From Arenicola marina (Eukaryota > Annelida > Polychaeta > Arenicolidae), in the NCBI GenBank assembly GCA_964019135.1, contig OZ025257.1, positions 10,939,971 through 11,003,970 of the forward strand: a stretch of DNA of 64,000 bases. Direction: 5' to 3'. Of the stretch, positions 25,195-35,420 are shown piece by piece. Under the pieces are notes generated by a model that worked only from the letters and a program-made list of their open reading frames with translations, was not told the DNA's origin and ran no database searches. Position 1 is the stretch's first letter, and each line of letters opens with the position of its first letter. Position numbers and translations under genes: made by a program.

Positions 25195-26779
25195 TCACAT
25201 CATTACCGGTACTTGAAATGTGACTTTTCGTTCCACGTTGACCAGCGCATGAGTGATTAATGGTAATCGTATTAATACATATTCTCTCACCGCAAAACAT
25301 TCAAGGATACATTTGGCGGTCTTGGCTGCCTGCAGTGTCATCTCTTCAGATGTCCATGGCTCCACATATTCCTTATTTCGGCAGGGTTGGGGACGCTTTT
25401 GTACGCAAGGTTGGCAGTAACACGACAAGTTCCGTGTTTAGAGATTCAGGGCACACAACCTGTGCTCTGGACAACATGCAACTTTCGAGTACCGCTTAGC
25501 GTCTTGATTTCAATGCGTTCATGGTTGACATCCTTGCAGTCTACATACACAAAGTCCCTCTGACTGATGTATGATGGCTTGCCTGCTTTAACGATTTCTT
25601 TGCGTGGATGTGCTACATTTGATTGGCAAAACCCAAGCAGATCTGTTGCATTAGCAATGATGTGGTGGCCCATAACGTGACGATAAGCCATGTTTTTCAC
25701 AACTGCACCCAAACCGTCACATACATTTTTCCCACGAGATGTGACAGAAATTACGAGTGGTGGGCACTGATGCCTTGCTCAAGTCATGGAAGGAATGCTT
25801 TCCTTTAAACTGAACTGCACAGCCGTCTGTCCATTGGTGGATTGAGATAATATCTACACCCTTATCTTTAAGCTGTCCCGTGGCAGCCAACTCGAATTCT
25901 TTAACCAAACTGGCATCATGCTGCATGTCATTGCTGATTCCTATGATGGCGTGTTTCACCATCTTGTTATCCTGGTTCTTGTAATAAAACATCATGGGGT
26001 GGATGGTCACTTGTACAGGATCAAAGAAGGCAGTTTGTACCTCATTCTGGTAAAAGACTAGTTTTCAGCGAAATCCACTAAGTTTATGAGCATTACATTT
26101 GTCGCATTCACGACGCAGGCACATAGCCATAGGTTTCCCGCCATAAGGACATAGAGTGAGATCAACCAAGTCCTTCTTGCATTTCACGATCATCAGTATA
26201 TCAGATTTGAAAACCTTCATTAAACATTGCAACAGATTTGACAGAGGCATGTCCTCATTCTGCACACCAGCTTGGGCTTCAACTGTTTGAAGGCAGTGAA
26301 ATGAATCCTGTTGTTGGCCTACTCTTGCTGAAACCTGCGATATGCCTCATGTAGGGTTATTGTCATGACATACTTGGGAGGTACTGTGGTGTTACCAGAT
26401 GAATCTTTCTTTTTGTAAACCTGTCTCTTACAGGGTACTTCTCTGGTTAAAACCAGTCCTCAACATTTTGCACAGTCTCTCTGCCCTGGGTACTCAACAT
26501 TTTGCGCAGTCTCCCTGAGTATTCTGTCCTTGTACCATTCCTCTCTGATTCTGCGATGTTGCATGTGCAGGAGGTTTGTCAGCTGATGTTTTATCTTATA
26601 GTTCTTGCTTATACGTCATTGCTGCCTGATATATGGTCTCTCGTGCTTTTCTGAGGTTCTGTTTTTCTTGCTTTGGGTTTGTCTGAGCTCAGAGCTGTTT
26701 TAGATTCAGATAGAGAAATGTCCAAAAACTGCAATATAGCCTCAGACATTATCAACTTCTGTTTACTGATTTAGAGATT
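25195..26779 (-). pseudogene. Transposase-like gene truncated by LINE (unit 5)
   Basis: The piece at 26010-25717 is 97 residues, longer than its counterparts, because 10 bases near 25,951 that are missing in units 1, 3 and 4 are present here and keep the frame open through the segment before MQHDASLV. The Cys-rich piece (26265-26065) is rearranged, and the gene ends where the LINE tail starts at about 26,780. The retained bases suggest that this copy represents the older state. Confidence 0.6.
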
Positions 26780-26847
26780 TTGTTTTTGTTTTTTTGATAA
26801 GGATTTTATTCACCAAAACATATAAAATCAGTTGACAGAGGTTCGAA

Positions 26848-27960
26848 TTAAACCATGATCGTACTTATAAAACGAAGAATACTTCCAACATCGGTCCAAT
26901 TTATCAAAATATACACATTTGCTTTTGTCATTAATTCACGCTTGAGAAATGCCTTTGACTTAGTACTCTCTCGGCTAGCGCTGTCTTTAGTGTGGAGAAG
27001 CCAGTCTTTATATAAGAGAAATGATAGCACCGATATTACAAAGTTGATCGATTTGTTCTGAACGCCGAGAATAATTGTCTTTAAACTAATTTTAACGCTC
27101 AGCAGCTCTGATGTCAGTTTCCAAATTTCTTTCAAAAAATAACAATCGTGTAACAAATGCATAGTATTTTCTGGGAGTCCACATCGGTCATACAAGTCCG
27201 ACTCAATTTTTCCCCATTTCACAAGGTTTCTTTTGCAAGGTAAGATTTGATTAATTACTTTAAAGTTAAAAGCAGCTATTTTTCTGTCTGGAATATCCTT
27301 AACTTTCCTCTTATATACATCAGCAAAATTAATATCGAGGCGGTTGAAAAGATTTTATAGTTTTACTTCTGTGTTCGGTACTTCACTTTTCTTCGCAATA
27401 AATATTTCATAATATGCGCGAGTCGAGACGTCGACGATCGGAGCGGTTAAAGGGGCAGTTGCATATGAACATGAGGCGTCAGACGTCTCCGAGTTTATAA
27501 CGTCTTTATATGGTTTAAGAGCCTGCCGTAGAAGAGATATCTCAGCAAAAATATTCCTCTTGTCTTTCACTCTTTCGTGTATTGAGAGCTCACATAGTTT
27601 CCCCATTGAGAAATCCAAATCTCTTATACGCATAATCCCTACTTCTATGAAAGATTTGAAAAGCAGACAACAGTTTTTCCACATATTTTCCTGTACGAAA
27701 TGAAATAATTTCCCCAGGGTATTTCGTCACGCAAGTTTTTTCAATTTAATAGGTCGCGTTTCGTCTTTGCTTTGGCTATAGGATTCGCATACTTCTTGGT
27801 AGAATTTAGGCAGAAGTTTAATTTGTGGTCGTCTCCAAGTCTATTTAAATGTGATCGGGCCAGAAAGTTCCAATTTTCGTCAACGTTGACGATCCTTTTA
27901 ACCCATGATGCTTTTATGGCTTGAAAGTGGGATCTTATATCAATTATTACTATGCCACCT
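26848..27960 (-). pseudogene. LINE ORF2, C-terminal region
   Basis: Broken frames include GGIVIIDIRSHFQAIKASWV (from about 27,960), a 109-residue piece (27684-27355) and a 124-residue piece (27222-26848) with KWGKIESDLYDRCGLPENTM followed by HLLHDC. The last resembles the Cys/His C-terminal domain of L1/Tx1-type elements, with one Cys replaced by Tyr. Confidence 0.7.
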
Positions 27961-27991
27961 TGTTATATTTTACGTATTAATTGCTTTCGTT

Positions 27992-28249
27992 TCAGTCGTT
28001 TGGTATGGCAGTATGTGTCGCTACGAATGTTACTTTAGGAACAAGAAAGCTTTCTGACATATGCCCATTATTTTTAACGTACAGATAAGAATTGTTGTAT
28101 AAAGTCTGGACCCATTTAATGAATTCATTTCCAAAATTGAACTTTTTGAGTACTTTTTCTATAAACAGCCACTCTACCGAATCGAAAGTTTTCTCAAAAT
28201 CGAGAAATAATAGCAGACTTTTTTTGTCTTTTGTGTCTGCATGTTGCAT
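27992..28249 (-). pseudogene. LINE ORF2, reverse transcriptase motif A fragment
   Basis: Carries LLLFLDFEKTFDSVEWLFIE, the RT motif A with its catalytic Asp. After MSESFLVPK the sequence jumps to DNA that belongs well downstream; motifs B, C (the YxDD box), D and E are absent, so the element cannot encode a working RT. Confidence 0.8.
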
Positions 28250-28324
28250 CAGATCTTGAATGAGTCTGATATTTGTTCCAATGAAGCGCTTTTAATATAT
28301 CCTGTTTAGTCCTTGCTGATAATT

Positions 28325-29224
28325 TTATCTAACACTTTTTGTAAACGATTTGAAAGTATAAAACCTAATATCTTGCAGTCGGTGTTCGCTAGGCTGATAG
28401 GTCGGTAGTTTGCAATATTTTCTCTTGGTCCTTTTTTTATGAATTAATGATAGTAGAGAGCCTCGTTGGAAGTAGTTCAATTCACCTTGCAGATACGATT
28501 CATTGTACACATTAACAAGGATTGGCTTGATGTGATTTGAAAACGTCTTATAAAACTCCGAACCGAGGCCGTCATTTCCTGGGCTTTTGTTGCACTTAAG
28601 CCCACTGACTGCCTCGTCAATTTCACTTGCCGTGACGGGACCTTCACATTTGGATTTTGATATATCGTCAAGGACTGCATGCTTATCTATATTCTTTAGA
28701 TATGTGTCTATCTCTTGCTCTTCGGGATTTCGACTTTGATACAGTTTTTTGTAGAACGTTACCGTTTCAGACAATATTTCATTATCGGATGTTAGGCACT
28801 TGCTGTTTTCTGAAATAAGACAATCAATTTTGTTTTTCGATTGGCGTTGTTTTTCTAGGCGCATGACATAAGCTGTGTTACGCTCACCCTTTTCCACCCA
28901 TTCAGCTCGAGAGCGAATTTGTGCACCTTGCGCTTTGGTGATCGTTATGTTGTCTAAGTTTGACTTCAGCTGTTTACGTTCAACTTGTAAATCTGTATTG
29001 AAATGTTTCGCTATCGCGTTATCAATTTCGGTTATTTTGTTCTCTAAATTTTGGATCTCGCTGGTTGCTTGTCTTTTTGCTCTTATTCCAAACGTGATAG
29101 AGTATTCGTTTATTTTTATTTTTTCAGATGTCCCAGATGGTCTTATGTGATACGATATCGTCGTATTCATTAAGCGTCTCCGATATGATTTCGGAAACGC
29201 TTTTGGTATACTCCTTATTTTCAA
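28325..29224 (-). pseudogene. LINE ORF2, linker and N-terminal reverse transcriptase
   Basis: 299 residues. The coiled linker is rich in Glu, Lys and Asn, followed by RAEWVEKGERNTAYVMRLEK, the region before the RT, then GLKCNKSPGNDGLGSEFYKTF and [10 protein letters not shown], which correspond to the start of the RT fingers. The frame then shifts: the expected NYRPISL segment continues in another frame. Confidence 0.8.
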
Positions 29225-29278
29225 GATATGAATTGTTCAATTTCCAGTCGCCCTTTCCCCGATTTCTCTTGTTTTTAG

Positions 29279-30013
29279 CTAGGGTTGCTGTACAGATAAC
29301 GGCTTTGTAGCCGGTGCGGGTGCCGGCTTGATGTCAGCCTTGCTTACATTGATGTTTACTGAGCGGGAAGCTAATACATAATCAATACGTGACATCGTTC
29401 CATTTATCGACGGATGTACATGTGTGAATTTTTGGTCATTGGGATGCATACATCGAAAAACATCTTTTAAGTCTAATGCAGATTTAAATTTAGAAAATTG
29501 GGAAGAGCTTTGGTCGCGATTGCCTGAGGTCCTATCAATAGTGTTTTCGACAGTGTTCAGGTCTGCTCCTATGATTAGATTATCTAGATTACAAGCATGG
29601 CGCTTAATCCAGATCGATAGTTTCTTAAGGAATATTGCTCTACCTTTATCAGGGGCATAAGCTACAACCAAGGTATATAGATCTTTTTCATGTTCAATGT
29701 TTAACAGAAGCTTCCTCCCTTCATTGCTTCTGTGACACCACTTAATTTTTGGCTTATATTTGTTATGGAACAGAATGGACACACCTCTACTATGACTTGA
29801 GTCGCTCACACAGTGAAAAGCTTCTCTGTCCCAGTCGGCGTTAATTTCTGTTATGTCATCAGTAATAAAAGTTTCCTGAATGAAAGAGATATGGGCGTTT
29901 TGGTCCTTTAGAAACTGTAGTACTGCAGATCTTTTTATCGGGTTTCGAAGTCCTCTGCAGTTTAAAGAAAGTACCGTTAATTTATCAGATTTGCTCAATG
30001 CATTATCGCACAA
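29279..30013 (-). pseudogene. LINE ORF2, APE endonuclease part
   Basis: 244 residues with the APE-type endonuclease series: LSLNCRGL near residue 16, FIQET, VVAYAPDKG, IIGADLNTVENT and SRIDYVLAS. The frame ends just after the point where the terminal SDH-type motif is expected; a neighbouring frame carries on with YKAVICTATL, so a frameshift separates it from the reverse transcriptase. ORF1 ends about 230 bases upstream. Confidence 0.82.
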
Positions 30014-30245
30014 CTGTTGGTCTTAAATACATTTTCCCTTTGTAACAAGGGGCTGTTGATATTTATAGCCGCGCGGTCTTGAAATACCGTGCCTGCAACT
30101 GTCAGCTCTCACATGCTGACGTGTAGTTTTCACATGTATAAGCTTTACATTTGCATACTCACGATTGGCTTCCGACATTTGTCGTTTCATTTTACGAGGT
30201 GAAAATATACTCATAATATTAATGCTTTAAACGCATTGGTGACAG

Positions 30246-31418
30246 TCACTCGTTAATACGAATATGTAATCGTAGTCCATTGACACTTTCATGTCGTCGT
30301 CGTTCTCTGAGGTTGTTATTTGGATTAGCCATAGTCTTTCTCCTGTGGCTCTTCATCTGTCCGGCCTTGCTTGGCTGCTCCGGATGGAGAATTATCAGAT
30401 AGTTTCCTTTTGCTGGAGACGGACCTCTGATGGCTAAGCTCTCGCCGAAGATAGCCGGTGATCGCAGTTTAAGAGCAGCGGTGAACTCTCGATGTTCTTG
30501 TCTGCCACGCCTTTGGGTCTCTGGGTCGACCACATCGGCGTCGGATGGTTTCTCACCCGATGGCGTGGAGTTGGCCACCACGGTGTGGGAGGGTTTCTCA
30601 CCCAATGGCGCAGAGTCGGCCATCGCGATGTGGATAGGCTCCTTGTCCTGTGACGGGACTTCATTTAGTTCTTTTCTAACTTCCATCATTATTTTACCGA
30701 GTAAGTTCATTCCCGGCCAAAATTCGATTTTTATGATGGCTGTGTGGTCTGCCCTGAGTCCACTTCCCCACACTCGATCGGTTGTTGCTTCTTCGATCTG
30801 GGTCTTGCAATCCAGGATCGCGCGACGGAAGTATTCATTCTGCTTTGCTTTGGTGCGTATTAGATGTCTCATGACATCTTCTCTTTTGGCATCCCATGAT
30901 TCTACTAATTCTTTTGGTAGGTCTCTGCTGCATTTTTTGGCATCCCCAGCGTGGCATGCTGCTTTTATGCTCTCTGCAAGTTCTGCTTTTCCAAGATCTG
31001 TTGCACGTTTCCATTGGTAGGCGTGTTCTACGCTCTTAAAACTTTCTCCAAAAACATGGATATCGGTGTTGTGGAAGTTTGACAATATCATGTTGTGACT
31101 TTTGAAAACAGTCACATCATCATCCTTGTTCAGGACCGGGCAATCTTTGTCACCAGCTTTGTGTCCATTTTTATCACACGCCTTGCATGGGATAGAGATT
31201 TGTCCTTGGTGGTAAGCTTTACATCTCATTCCCACCACACGTATCTGGCGTTGCACCAGAGGGTCAATGGGGGCCTCGGCGTAGCAATATCGATCTCCAT
31301 TTTTATAGTCGGTGAGTTTGCCATCAGGATTTCGGGCTTTGCCATACATGATTGCTGAAGTCAGCTTTACGCCTTTTTCTTCCAGTACCTTTGCAACTTC
31401 GTCGTTACTCACTGACAT
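30246..31418 (-). CDS. LINE ORF1: zinc knuckle plus NADAR (YbiA-like) domain protein
   Basis: Open frame of 390 residues. Residues 1-75 look like the degenerate nucleic-acid-binding N-terminus of LINE ORF1 proteins. A zinc knuckle follows (C78, C81, H86, C93, spacing C-x2-C-x4-H-x6-C). Residues about 103-252 match the NADAR/DUF1768 family: LSNF at 112-115, VEHAYQ at 130-135, W175, TTDRVWGSGL at 212-221, and WPGMNLLGK-MMEVR at 234-248. Family members cleave the N-glycosidic bond of riboflavin-pathway intermediates (YbiA) or remove ADP-ribose from guanine bases. Residues 255-390 are low-complexity, basic at the end. The frame is open for a further stretch upstream of this Met (to TGA near 31,480), so the original start is probably lost. 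Activity is unknown. Confidence 0.8.
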   Translation of the reverse strand: MSVSNDEVAKVLEEKGVKLTSAIMYGKARNPDGKLTDYKNGDRYCYAEAPIDPLVQRQIRVVGMRCKAYHQGQISIPCKACDKNGHKAGDKDCPVLNKDDDVTVFKSHNMILSNFHNTDIHVFGESFKSVEHAYQWKRATDLGKAELAESIKAACHAGDAKKCSRDLPKELVESWDAKREDVMRHLIRTKAKQNEYFRRAILDCKTQIEEATTDRVWGSGLRADHTAIIKIEFWPGMNLLGKIMMEVRKELNEVPSQDKEPIHIAMADSAPLGEKPSHTVVANSTPSGEKPSDADVVDPETQRRGRQEHREFTAALKLRSPAIFGESLAIRGPSPAKGNYLIILHPEQPSKAGQMKSHRRKTMANPNNNLRERRRHESVNGLRLHIRINE

Positions 31419-31923
31419 TGGCCTGTACCTAATGGTAATTTTTTCCCGCTGTTCATAGGGGGTTGCTTGTCTGGTTACGGATTTTTGTCATTCTGAAATC
31501 AAATTTGTCAACATTTTAAAATGTATAACAAATGTACCCTTATAGTTATTCAGCAATAAAATTATCACTGCTTTAGTTATTTTAAATCCGTAAAATTTTG
31601 TGAACAATTCAAAAGTTTTTACATATAAAACAGTAAATACCTAAATCTAAATTCCACCCAACATATTTCTTTACTGTGTCAAACTTTGGCATTTTATCAA
31701 GTGCAACATTGAAATATCTACAAATACCTAAATTTTGCATCTTGAAATTTGGGCAAATTTCCCAATGTTAGCCCAATCACGTTGATTTTTTTGGAGACAA
31801 GTGCCCCGAGCGATATCCTTATGAGAGAGTTAGTAACTTCTGAAATATTGACAAAACTTATAACAGGGTACATGTATAACATTGTTATATTTTAGATGTA
31901 TGCTTTATTGTGTTTTTGCGAAG

Positions 31924-32228
31924 GTCATATAATGAGAGATGACTCCGTAGGCCTGATAGTGTTACTGAAAAATCATTTATCGCTAGTCTGGGCATTCCAT
32001 TTAAAACATGACCCCAAATCAGATTGCTCGACAAACATTTCGTTTACTTTTGAACATTTTCTTGATGCCATCGTTGTCGAACTCTCTTAAGCTTACATTG
32101 AGTAAGTTAAGTTTGTTTTGAGCAAATAAATTTGTTTGTTTATTTTCTGGATTTATCTTTCGCCGCAGAGCATCCTGGTGCAGATCCGGACAGAGATAAT
32201 GAGCGATGCCCGGGCGTCTCTGGACTTC
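31924..32228 (+). pseudogene. UBE2Q-like exons, decayed (unit 5)
   Basis: The acceptor of the penultimate exon is present, but the exon runs into intron sequence after about 10 codons, losing the active-site Cys and the donor. The last exon (from 32169) keeps SILVQIRTEIMSDARASLDF and is then cut: sequence equal to the final 100 or so coding bases and the start of the 3' flank is missing. The lack of the G-rich intron array in this copy means either that it was deleted or that the array arose later. Confidence 0.65.
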
Positions 32229-33357
32229 GTTACGGATGGAGCGTATATCCATGTCGACAAGAGGTCGAATGGTAGTCCTAAATTGATTGAATTGAAATGA
32301 TGGATCAGGATTAAGTTTCACAGTTTTAAAAATATCTGAAAGCAAAAAGAAAACAAGATGACCATGAGGAACATTCTCTTGGAGTGTGATACGTTATAAT
32401 TAAGCTTACATTTACAATAATTCCTTTCTCGTCTGATAATATATTCAAGATTTTTTTCGTCTTATTAAATATTTGAGATCAATGTTAAATATTCCAGATC
32501 CATATTCCATTATACAACATGAATTTAATAGACGTGGTGTGTTTGTTCTCACACAGTTACAATGTACCGAGTCACTGTGATAGTTGCATAAGTTGTCTTA
32601 TCAAATGAACGTGTGCTACAATAGAAGTCCTGTTGATTTGTGTGAATATATGATTATATAGATGATTGTGTGCGAAGTTGTCCATGCTATCCATGTATCC
32701 CAGAGTCTGCTTTACATTGCGCGTGGCATTTAGAACAGAACGAATCTTGCTTATACACAAATATCACCTTGGTCTTTTGGTGAGATCTTTTGGTCAGTAC
32801 CTCTAACAGTACCTCTAATTTAGAGTGATAAACAAGCTTAAAAGTGATGCTAAACAGCCTGGTGTGAAAGCGCTGGGGCATATCACTAATTTCGTACTTA
32901 AAGAAAAGAAATCTGATGCATATATTCAACGTAATCTTAATATATACGTTTAAATATCTTTTTATCTATTATATGGTTTACGTCCACCACAGCAGTGTAG
33001 TCCCGGCATGTATCTAGCTGTTGCCGAGTGAAGCTGTGATAAGGATATTGTCTATTGCTATGTTATCTCGTGGGCTATAGACAGAGTAACTTGAAAAGTC
33101 GCGTTCATTTCTTGATCTCTGTTTCGTACGTTTTCAAACTTGTATACGACATAGTGTTTAACACAGTAGCGATAATGCCTCCAGAGGATGACGGCTGTTT
33201 TCGTAGATTATAACCATCATTCCTATGCGTAACTATTGGTAATTAATGTATAACCGGTAGGAGGCTCATTCACATTGGCAAATGAAACAGATTTGGTGTG
33301 GAAGAGATGTGTTCGTTACGTTCATTAACATGAATCATTGCCTTCTTTGTAAAGAAA

Positions 33358-34140
33358 TCACGTCCGTGTCTGTTCATGGATCCCAAGCGTTGTTTTTGAT
33401 ATCCATTGTTCCATGATTGTCATCACAATGCAAGATGGCAGTATTCTGCTCGATGACAGTATACTGCAAGATGACAGTACTCTGCTCGATGCTCGGTGAC
33501 TATACTGTGCGATCACAGTAAACTGTTATGGCATAAAGCTGTGATGTCACTAAACTGGGATGACATTAAACTGTGATGACAGTAAACTGTGATGACATTA
33601 AACTGTGATGACAGTAAACTGTGATGACAGTAAACTGTGATGACAGTAAACTGTAAAGACAGTAAATTACGCGCGATAACAGTAAACTGTGCGATGAGAG
33701 TAAATTATGTGCGATGACAGTAAATTATGTGCGATGACAGTAAACTATGTGCGATGACAGTAAACTACGTGCGATGACCGTAAACTGTGCGATGAGATTA
33801 AATTATGTGCGATGACAGTAAACTACGTGCGACGACAGTATGTACGCTGATAATAAAGTAAGTGCGATGAAAATAAACTGTAAGAGATATAGACCGCACA
33901 GAAACTGATCATATATGAACGGCACGAGGACGTTATGATATGCTCGGCGTCCAATGTTTGTGTTGTGCACGTTATGACCATTGAGTACGTTCTGATACAC
34001 AACACTCCCTGTGGGAGCCGTCCACACCAGAGTGTATCTCTGTCCACACCTAGCACACACACACACATGTCGTGGGTTCGCACCCTGGCACATGCATGCG
34101 TGGCACGTTTCATCCAACCACAAATCATAGTCTTATGAGC
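33358..34140. repeat. Unit tail minisatellite, diverged and longer (unit 5)
   Basis: The CAGTAAACTGTGATGA-type array is expanded compared with units 1-4. After the conserved GGTTATGATAT-like segment it continues, without the G-run, into a 3' part (34,020-34,140) that matches 38,610-38,707 and ends GAGCTGTCTCGACC. Confidence 0.7.
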
Positions 34141-34156
34141 TGTCTCGACCCCACAG

Positions 34157-34880
34157 AGAGGACCACAGGGTGGGTAAGGCTAACCTAAAGGGGAGGGGAC
34201 CACAGAGTGGGTGATGCTGACCTGGGGGAGAGAGAATCACAGGATGGGTGAGGCTGCCCTGGGGGAGAGAGGACCACAGGGTGGGTGAGGCTGACCTGGG
34301 GGAGAGAGGACCACAGGGTGGGTGAGGCTGACCTGGGGGAGAGAGGACCACAGGGTGGGTGAGGCTGACCTGGGGGAGAGAGGACCACAGGGTGGGTGAG
34401 GCTGACCTGGGGGAGAGAGGACCACAGGGTGGGTGAGGCTGACCTGGGGGAAATAGGATCACAGGGTGGGTGAGACTGACCTGGGAAAGAGAGGACCACA
34501 GGGTGGGTGAGACTGACCTGGGAAAGAGAGGACCACAGGGTGGGTGAGGCTGACCTGGGGGAGAGAGGACCACAGGGTGGGTGAGACTGACCTGGGAAAG
34601 AGAGGACCACAGGGTGGGTGAGACTGACCTGGGAAAGAGAGGACCACGGGGTGGGTGAGGCTGACCTGGGGGAGAGAGGACCACAGGGTGGGTGAGGCTG
34701 ACCTGGGGACGAGAGGACCACAGGGTGGGTGAGACTGACCTGGGAAAGAGAGGACCACAGGGTGGGTGAGACTGACCTGGGAAAGAGAGGACCACAGGGT
34801 GGGTGAGGCTGACCTGGGGGAGAGAGGACCACAGGGTGGGTGAGGCTGACCTGGGAAAGAGAGGACCACAAGGTGGTTGT
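34157..34880. repeat. 37-bp minisatellite, about 19.6 copies
   Basis: Tandem of GAGGACCACAGGGTGGGTGA plus GGCTGACCTGGGGGAGA. Two main variants alternate, GGCTGACCTGGGGGAGA and GACTGACCTGGGAAAGA. Because 37 is not a multiple of 3, the minus strand stays open in all three frames with the same Pro/Ser/Leu-rich peptide cycling; these are not genes. Confidence 0.92.
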
Positions 34881-35039
34881 AAGCCACGCAAGACATGTAT
34901 TATGCAGTCATCTATATCAAAAAGGCTTAATGGTTATTGCTCTTTGTACTATGCTGGTATAATATGATATACATATATAACCATTTTCTTGCTGAATGAA
35001 AAATTGTTACCTGTGTTGAAGGCAATAACTTGTTTTGGA

Positions 35040-35420
35040 GACAAATTGGGTGAGACCGTAGTGACACCGTGGCACGACCGGGCACGACCGTAGTACCACC
35101 TTGGTATACCGTGGCATAACCTTGGTAAACCGGGACAAACCGTAGTCACTCCTTGAAAAACCGTGGTGATACCTTAGTGGTTCCTGGATGAACCTTAGCC
35201 TACCGTGATGATCCGTAGTCAATCCTTAGTAAAACCGTAGTAGTACTGGCATCTACCGTGGTGACACCTTGATATACCGTGGCATACCGTACCAGCAGCG
35301 TAGTAACACCGTGGCCTACTGTTTTAGCGCCAAAATGTTGCGAGATGGCCCCGGTTCGTCCCGGTATATAGACCGGGAAGGACCGGGGAGGACCGGGGTA
35401 AACCGTAGCCAACACCGGCA
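35040..35420. repeat. Degenerate short repeat of ACCGTRGT-type blocks
   Basis: About 30 irregular blocks of roughly 11-13 bases, such as ACCGTAGTGAC, ACCGTGGCAC and ACCTTGGTAAA. Spacing varies and no block is exact. Confidence 0.65.

Larger units (their letters stand above)
26780..31492 (-). mobile_element. L1/Tx1-like LINE retrotransposon, 5'-truncated and internally deleted
   Basis: On the minus strand the order is ORF1, then an APE endonuclease, reverse transcriptase and C-terminal region, then an A-rich tail (minus-strand ATCAAAAAAACAAAAACAAAA at about 26,779-26,802). The 5' end is cut inside or close to the start of ORF1 near 31,492, where array-unit sequence resumes. No target-site duplication was recognised, and about 2.1 kb of the unit is missing around the insertion, so later rearrangement or deletion on integration is likely. 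The family assignment rests on the APE type of endonuclease and the overall ORF2 layout. Confidence 0.85.
1..34140. repeat. Tandem array of about 7-kb composite units
   Basis: The same ordered block of sequence recurs head to tail with unit starts at 1, 7060, 10961, 17905 and 25076, giving spacings of 7059, 3901, 6944 and 7171 bases. Each unit starts near a conserved CGTTGTGAGTACGTTCTG stretch followed by a long G-run of variable length. Units 1-4 differ by scattered substitutions and a few indels, so they are recent duplicates and not obviously one read repeated by the assembler. Unit 5 is clearly more diverged and is interrupted by a LINE. A collapsed or expanded copy number in the assembly remains possible. 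Confidence 0.93.
25076..34140. repeat. Array unit 5, diverged and split by a LINE
   Basis: The left part (25,076-26,779) follows the unit, with clear divergence from about 26,078. The unit stops in the transposase-like gene, where the LINE tail begins. It resumes at about 31,493 at a position equal to unit-1 base about 4010, so roughly 2.1 kb of unit sequence is missing around the insertion. The right part (31,493-34,140) is visibly more diverged than units 1-4, lacks the G-rich intron array, and ends in a longer tail related to the block at 38.6 kb. Confidence 0.85.

Noticed and set aside
34133..34896. Long minus-strand frames (252, 228 and 145 residues) rich in Pro, Ser and Leu
   Set aside because: All come from the 37-bp minisatellite; the same peptide cycles through three frames.
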